Shown: positions 61,710-64,000 of the stretch, in pieces
Position numbering within the stretch: position 1 is the stretch's first letter
How the letters are laid out: the number at the start of each line of letters is the position of its first letter
DNA from: a virus
Reading direction: 5' to 3' (one strand)
Length of the DNA stretch: 64,000 nucleotides
Virus record (IMG/VR): IMGVR_UViG_3300026097_001139
Coordinates: 1-64,000 of that record
Program-made: the position numbers and the translations under genes
The notes under the pieces: model-generated
The model's input: the letters and a program-made list of their open reading frames with translations, nothing else
What the model was told of the DNA's origin: nothing
The model's database searches: none

Positions 61710-63074
61710 TTATTTACTTGCCAGAGATAAGAGCAAGTTTTGGTTGGGCTTCGGTTGATTGTCTTCTAGTTGGATATAATGAATGGAATCTAAGCAATTT
61801 TTGATATTATCTTCAATATCAATAAAGTTGCTGTATATGTGTTTATTTATCTCGTTAATATCTAGTTTATCTGCGCCGAAAACAAAAAAATGCAGTCTTT
61901 TGTTGATATAGTCAGGAACAATAGAATAGGACACATCCAAATAATCAGATAAAAATTCGCGCAAGCGACTAAGATCTATTAAATGATTCTGTTTCTGGAA
62001 TAGTGTCAACGGATTACTGATATAATATCCTGTTTTGTTTTTGGTAATCGTGTGCCGTAATTTGCTGGTACTGTTGTTTCTTTTAATAACAGTTCCATCT
62101 ACACAGTGTGTAAATTCTATATCTGTGTCAACGTCTTGCATGCCAAAAGGCACATATGATTCAATCAAGTGTTTGTCTATACAATTTGAAGCATACACTC
62201 CAGTTGAAGCTGTGTAATAAAAGCAGGTAATACTCGTTGCACCATGATCAGTAATTAGCGATTGTGCTGTAGGAATGTCTAGATCGGCACAGGTAACAAA
62301 CACAAATTCTGTGCTGAACTCACTGGGTAATGCTTGATTTAAATTTTTTACACTTGATAGATATATGTGAGTGGCACCGATTTTTTTACAAAATAAGAAT
62401 TTCTTATACAAATAATTTGTCAAGGTTGTATTGGCAGCAATGTCTGTGTCGTAATAGTGTGTTTTGCAATTAACCAATGCAGGTAACGTATATGAAATTA
62501 AACTTTGCAACAATGTTCTTGTAGGATGCACTGGCATATCGCTGTCGGTGAACCCAATAGACTTGTTGGTGTACAAGCACTGGTCTAGGATATCTTTGTG
62601 CGTGAGATATACCAGTCCACTGGGATAAACACTGTCATCGCACTGCGTTATAAAGGCATTTTGATTGATGTTTTTTGATTCCGGGAACACAGAGTGTACG
62701 TTTTCCCACGGTTGAACCACAAAAGATTCTTTAGTAGGAATAACTTGATCTGTTAAGCCAGTGTAATCTACAATTGTTCCAATCACGCAATCAATAAAAC
62801 TATAAAAGTTTCGATCGTGTTTTGATAGTTTTTTTGCATTCGGCATTGCACCGTAGTACACAGGAATACCGTGAGCCCAGCAAGCAGTCATTGCCGCTGT
62901 TGCTGTGAATAAATGATTGGTGTTAATGTACACACACTGTGGTTTTACTGATAAACTCTCTAACTGCTCGTAGTAATAATTTTCTGCAAGAGTTAAATGA
63001 TCTCGAGTGTAAATCTTGCCTGAAAAATCAATAAATGTAAGATCTTTATGGAAAAAATCACTTACGCAATTCAT
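61710..63074 (-). CDS. Degenerate ANL-family paralogue
   Basis: About 454 residues from ATG 63074, which overlaps the QueE stop (TGATG). The N-terminal half (TFIDFSGKIYTRDHLTL, CVYINTNHLF) and the fold order match the active ANL gene at 59179. In place of the TSGTTG P-loop the region reads QCDDSVYPSGLVYLTHKD, and the GKTD-type motif is missing, so ATP-dependent activation is doubtful. It may be a pseudoenzyme partner. It is AT-rich and more diverged than its twin. Confidence 0.7.
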   Translation of the reverse strand: MNCVSDFFHKDLTFIDFSGKIYTRDHLTLAENYYYEQLESLSVKPQCVYINTNHLFTATAAMTACWAHGIPVYYGAMPNAKKLSKHDRNFYSFIDCVIGTIVDYTGLTDQVIPTKESFVVQPWENVHSVFPESKNINQNAFITQCDDSVYPSGLVYLTHKDILDQCLYTNKSIGFTDSDMPVHPTRTLLQSLISYTLPALVNCKTHYYDTDIAANTTLTNYLYKKFLFCKKIGATHIYLSSVKNLNQALPSEFSTEFVFVTCADLDIPTAQSLITDHGATSITCFYYTASTGVYASNCIDKHLIESYVPFGMQDVDTDIEFTHCVDGTVIKRNNSTSKLRHTITKNKTGYYISNPLTLFQKQNHLIDLSRLREFLSDYLDVSYSIVPDYINKRLHFFVFGADKLDINEINKHIYSNFIDIEDNIKNCLDSIHYIQLEDNQPKPNQNLLLSLASK

Positions 63075-63943
63075 CAAGTTCCCCATGCGTTTCCAAAGAT
63101 GTCGACGTGGAGACGGGGCGAATATCTCCATCCCCGCTCCATTGCGAGCTCTGCCACTCTCTGTGTGTTGAGACTGTATTCTTCGCTACGACCGCCCAAT
63201 GGCATAACATACACCGGGCACTGGATATTCTCTGCGGCATACTGTGATACAGCAGTGCCAACTTCGTCCACGTCCACTGCATCAGCAACCACAAACTTAA
63301 AATAAATGTCACTGTTGTTAACATCAGCATAAGACCTAGCGACTTCAGGGCATATCGCATCATCCCAGGACTCCCCACTGACTGTGAGCTTGGGAGAGCA
63401 ACTCCAGGTGAGTTTAAAACTTCTTTCTGCTTCCAGGCAATCAAGTAATTCTCTCTGAAGAGGCTGTGTGCAATTTGTCTCAATCGTGACATTTTTCAAA
63501 TCCTGCATCTTGGGATGTGCAAATAGTTCAGGCCAAAACCGTTGCCACAGCATGGGCTCGCCGCCTGTTAGTATGAGATGGACATCCTGTCCGCTGGACA
63601 TGGTCCAACAACCTTCGGGCGTGAGACTGAGCAAGTGTTCTACTACTTCGTCTACGGTTTTATTCATCATGAATTTTTTAAATTCAGGATAGATACTAGC
63701 GTATGTATCACAGCCTGTGTGCACTATGGGTAATTCTTCAAAGGATATATCCCGCTTGTGCACGTCAGTGGCAATTAAGTCTGCTACTTCTGGATTGTAT
63801 TTTTCGCGTTGCCATCCTCTATCTAGACCGAACCCTTGACATCTAAAGTTGCAACCAAAGGTACGCAGGAACACACTGGGCACTCCTACGTATTGTCCTT
63901 CACCTTGTACGCTGTAGAATGCTTCGCTGTAACGTAGATTCAT
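63074..63943 (-). CDS. queE: 7-carboxy-7-deazaguanine synthase, phage form
   Basis: A 289-residue radical SAM protein. It opens YSEAFYSVQGEGQYVGVPSVF, the QueE signature. The cluster motif is C31-x3-C35 with the third Cys probably C78, in TGCDTYAS, giving C-x3-C-x42-C; standard QueE has a short final spacer. LTGGEPMLW is the SAM site. QueE makes 7-carboxy-7-deazaguanine, a precursor of queuosine and of deazaguanine DNA modification in phages. QueD, FolE, QueC or transglycosylase partners are not in this window. Confidence 0.9.
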   Translation of the reverse strand: MNLRYSEAFYSVQGEGQYVGVPSVFLRTFGCNFRCQGFGLDRGWQREKYNPEVADLIATDVHKRDISFEELPIVHTGCDTYASIYPEFKKFMMNKTVDEVVEHLLSLTPEGCWTMSSGQDVHLILTGGEPMLWQRFWPELFAHPKMQDLKNVTIETNCTQPLQRELLDCLEAERSFKLTWSCSPKLTVSGESWDDAICPEVARSYADVNNSDIYFKFVVADAVDVDEVGTAVSQYAAENIQCPVYVMPLGGRSEEYSLNTQRVAELAMERGWRYSPRLHVDIFGNAWGT

Positions 63944-63999
63944 TTCCTGTTATACTTCACTGTGTATTCTTGACCATTGGTCCAAAACGTGATGGTAGA
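63940..63999 (-). CDS. C-terminal fragment of the gene upstream of queE
   Basis: A frame open to the right edge reads STITFWTNGQEYTVKYNRK and stops at TGA overlapping the queE ATG (ATGA), the usual coupling here. A second frame is also open to TAA at 63950, so the choice rests on the overlap. Too short to identify. Confidence 0.4.
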   Translation of the reverse strand, partial: STITFWTNGQEYTVKYNRK

Positions 64000-64000
64000 A

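Noticed and set aside
1-64000. A bacterial chromosome segment with thyX, clpP, metK, fdxA and queE
   Set aside because: The tail fibre, T4 RNase H, tiny overlapping genes, tRNA pair and lack of cellular core genes favour a large phage. These enzymes are also found in phages.

Overview
The window looks like part of a large tailed-phage genome, most likely a marine T4-like myovirus. The evidence is very tight packing with ATGA/TGATG stop-start overlaps, long single-strand gene blocks, many tiny genes, two CCA-encoding tRNAs, a T4 RNase H-type 5'-3' exonuclease, a tail fibre ending in an autoproteolytic Peptidase_G2-like domain, ThyX, a phage ClpP, and a MoxR-type ATPase with its metallopeptidase/VWA partner. 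I recognise several small proteins as types common in marine T4-like phages, but that is recall and not a search. The host cannot be read from the sequence.

Layout. Bases 1-16103 (+ strand): a dense operon of a glycosyltransferase-like gene, seven radical SAM genes (six with a cysteine cluster upstream of the radical SAM core), a nucleotidylyltransferase, a carbamoyltransferase, a ferredoxin reductase and a 7Fe ferredoxin. Bases 16106-20483 (-): a radical SAM enzyme, an amidinotransferase, a Fe/2OG oxygenase-like fusion and a glycosyltransferase-like gene. Bases 20482-23481 (+): a 999-residue repeat protein. Bases 23432-47933 (-): thyX, the VWA/MoxR pair, a second oxygenase fusion, the tail fibre, a methyltransferase, two radical SAM genes, a short UDP-sugar dehydrogenase, clpP, tRNA-Cys and tRNA-Trp, many small early-type genes, a TRAP-type solute-binding protein and two sulfotransferases. 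Bases 48030-53128 (+): two glycosyltransferase-like paralogues, another radical SAM gene, an oxygenase and an SGNH protein. Bases 53106-64000 (-): a VCBS-repeat protein, the exonuclease, SGNH proteins, two ANL adenylate-forming-type proteins, S-adenosylmethionine synthetase and QueE.

The striking theme is radical SAM chemistry. The window has twelve radical SAM genes (including QueE and one with a B12-domain-like N-terminus), together with genes for the co-substrate (metK) and for electrons (fdxA and a ferredoxin reductase). Around them are enzymes that decorate glycans or small molecules: glycosyltransferase-like, carbamoyl-, amidino- and sulfotransferases, oxygenases, a UDP-sugar dehydrogenase and SGNH proteins. 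My inference is that the phage carries a largely self-supplied modification or biosynthesis programme; its product is unknown.

Regulation. Six minus-strand sites match the sigma-70 consensus closely, all with exactly 17-bp spacers, and sit in front of early-type gene groups and the VWA and MoxR genes. A few TAAATA-type boxes resemble T4 late promoters but are weaker evidence. A strong intrinsic terminator lies downstream of the MoxR-type gene.
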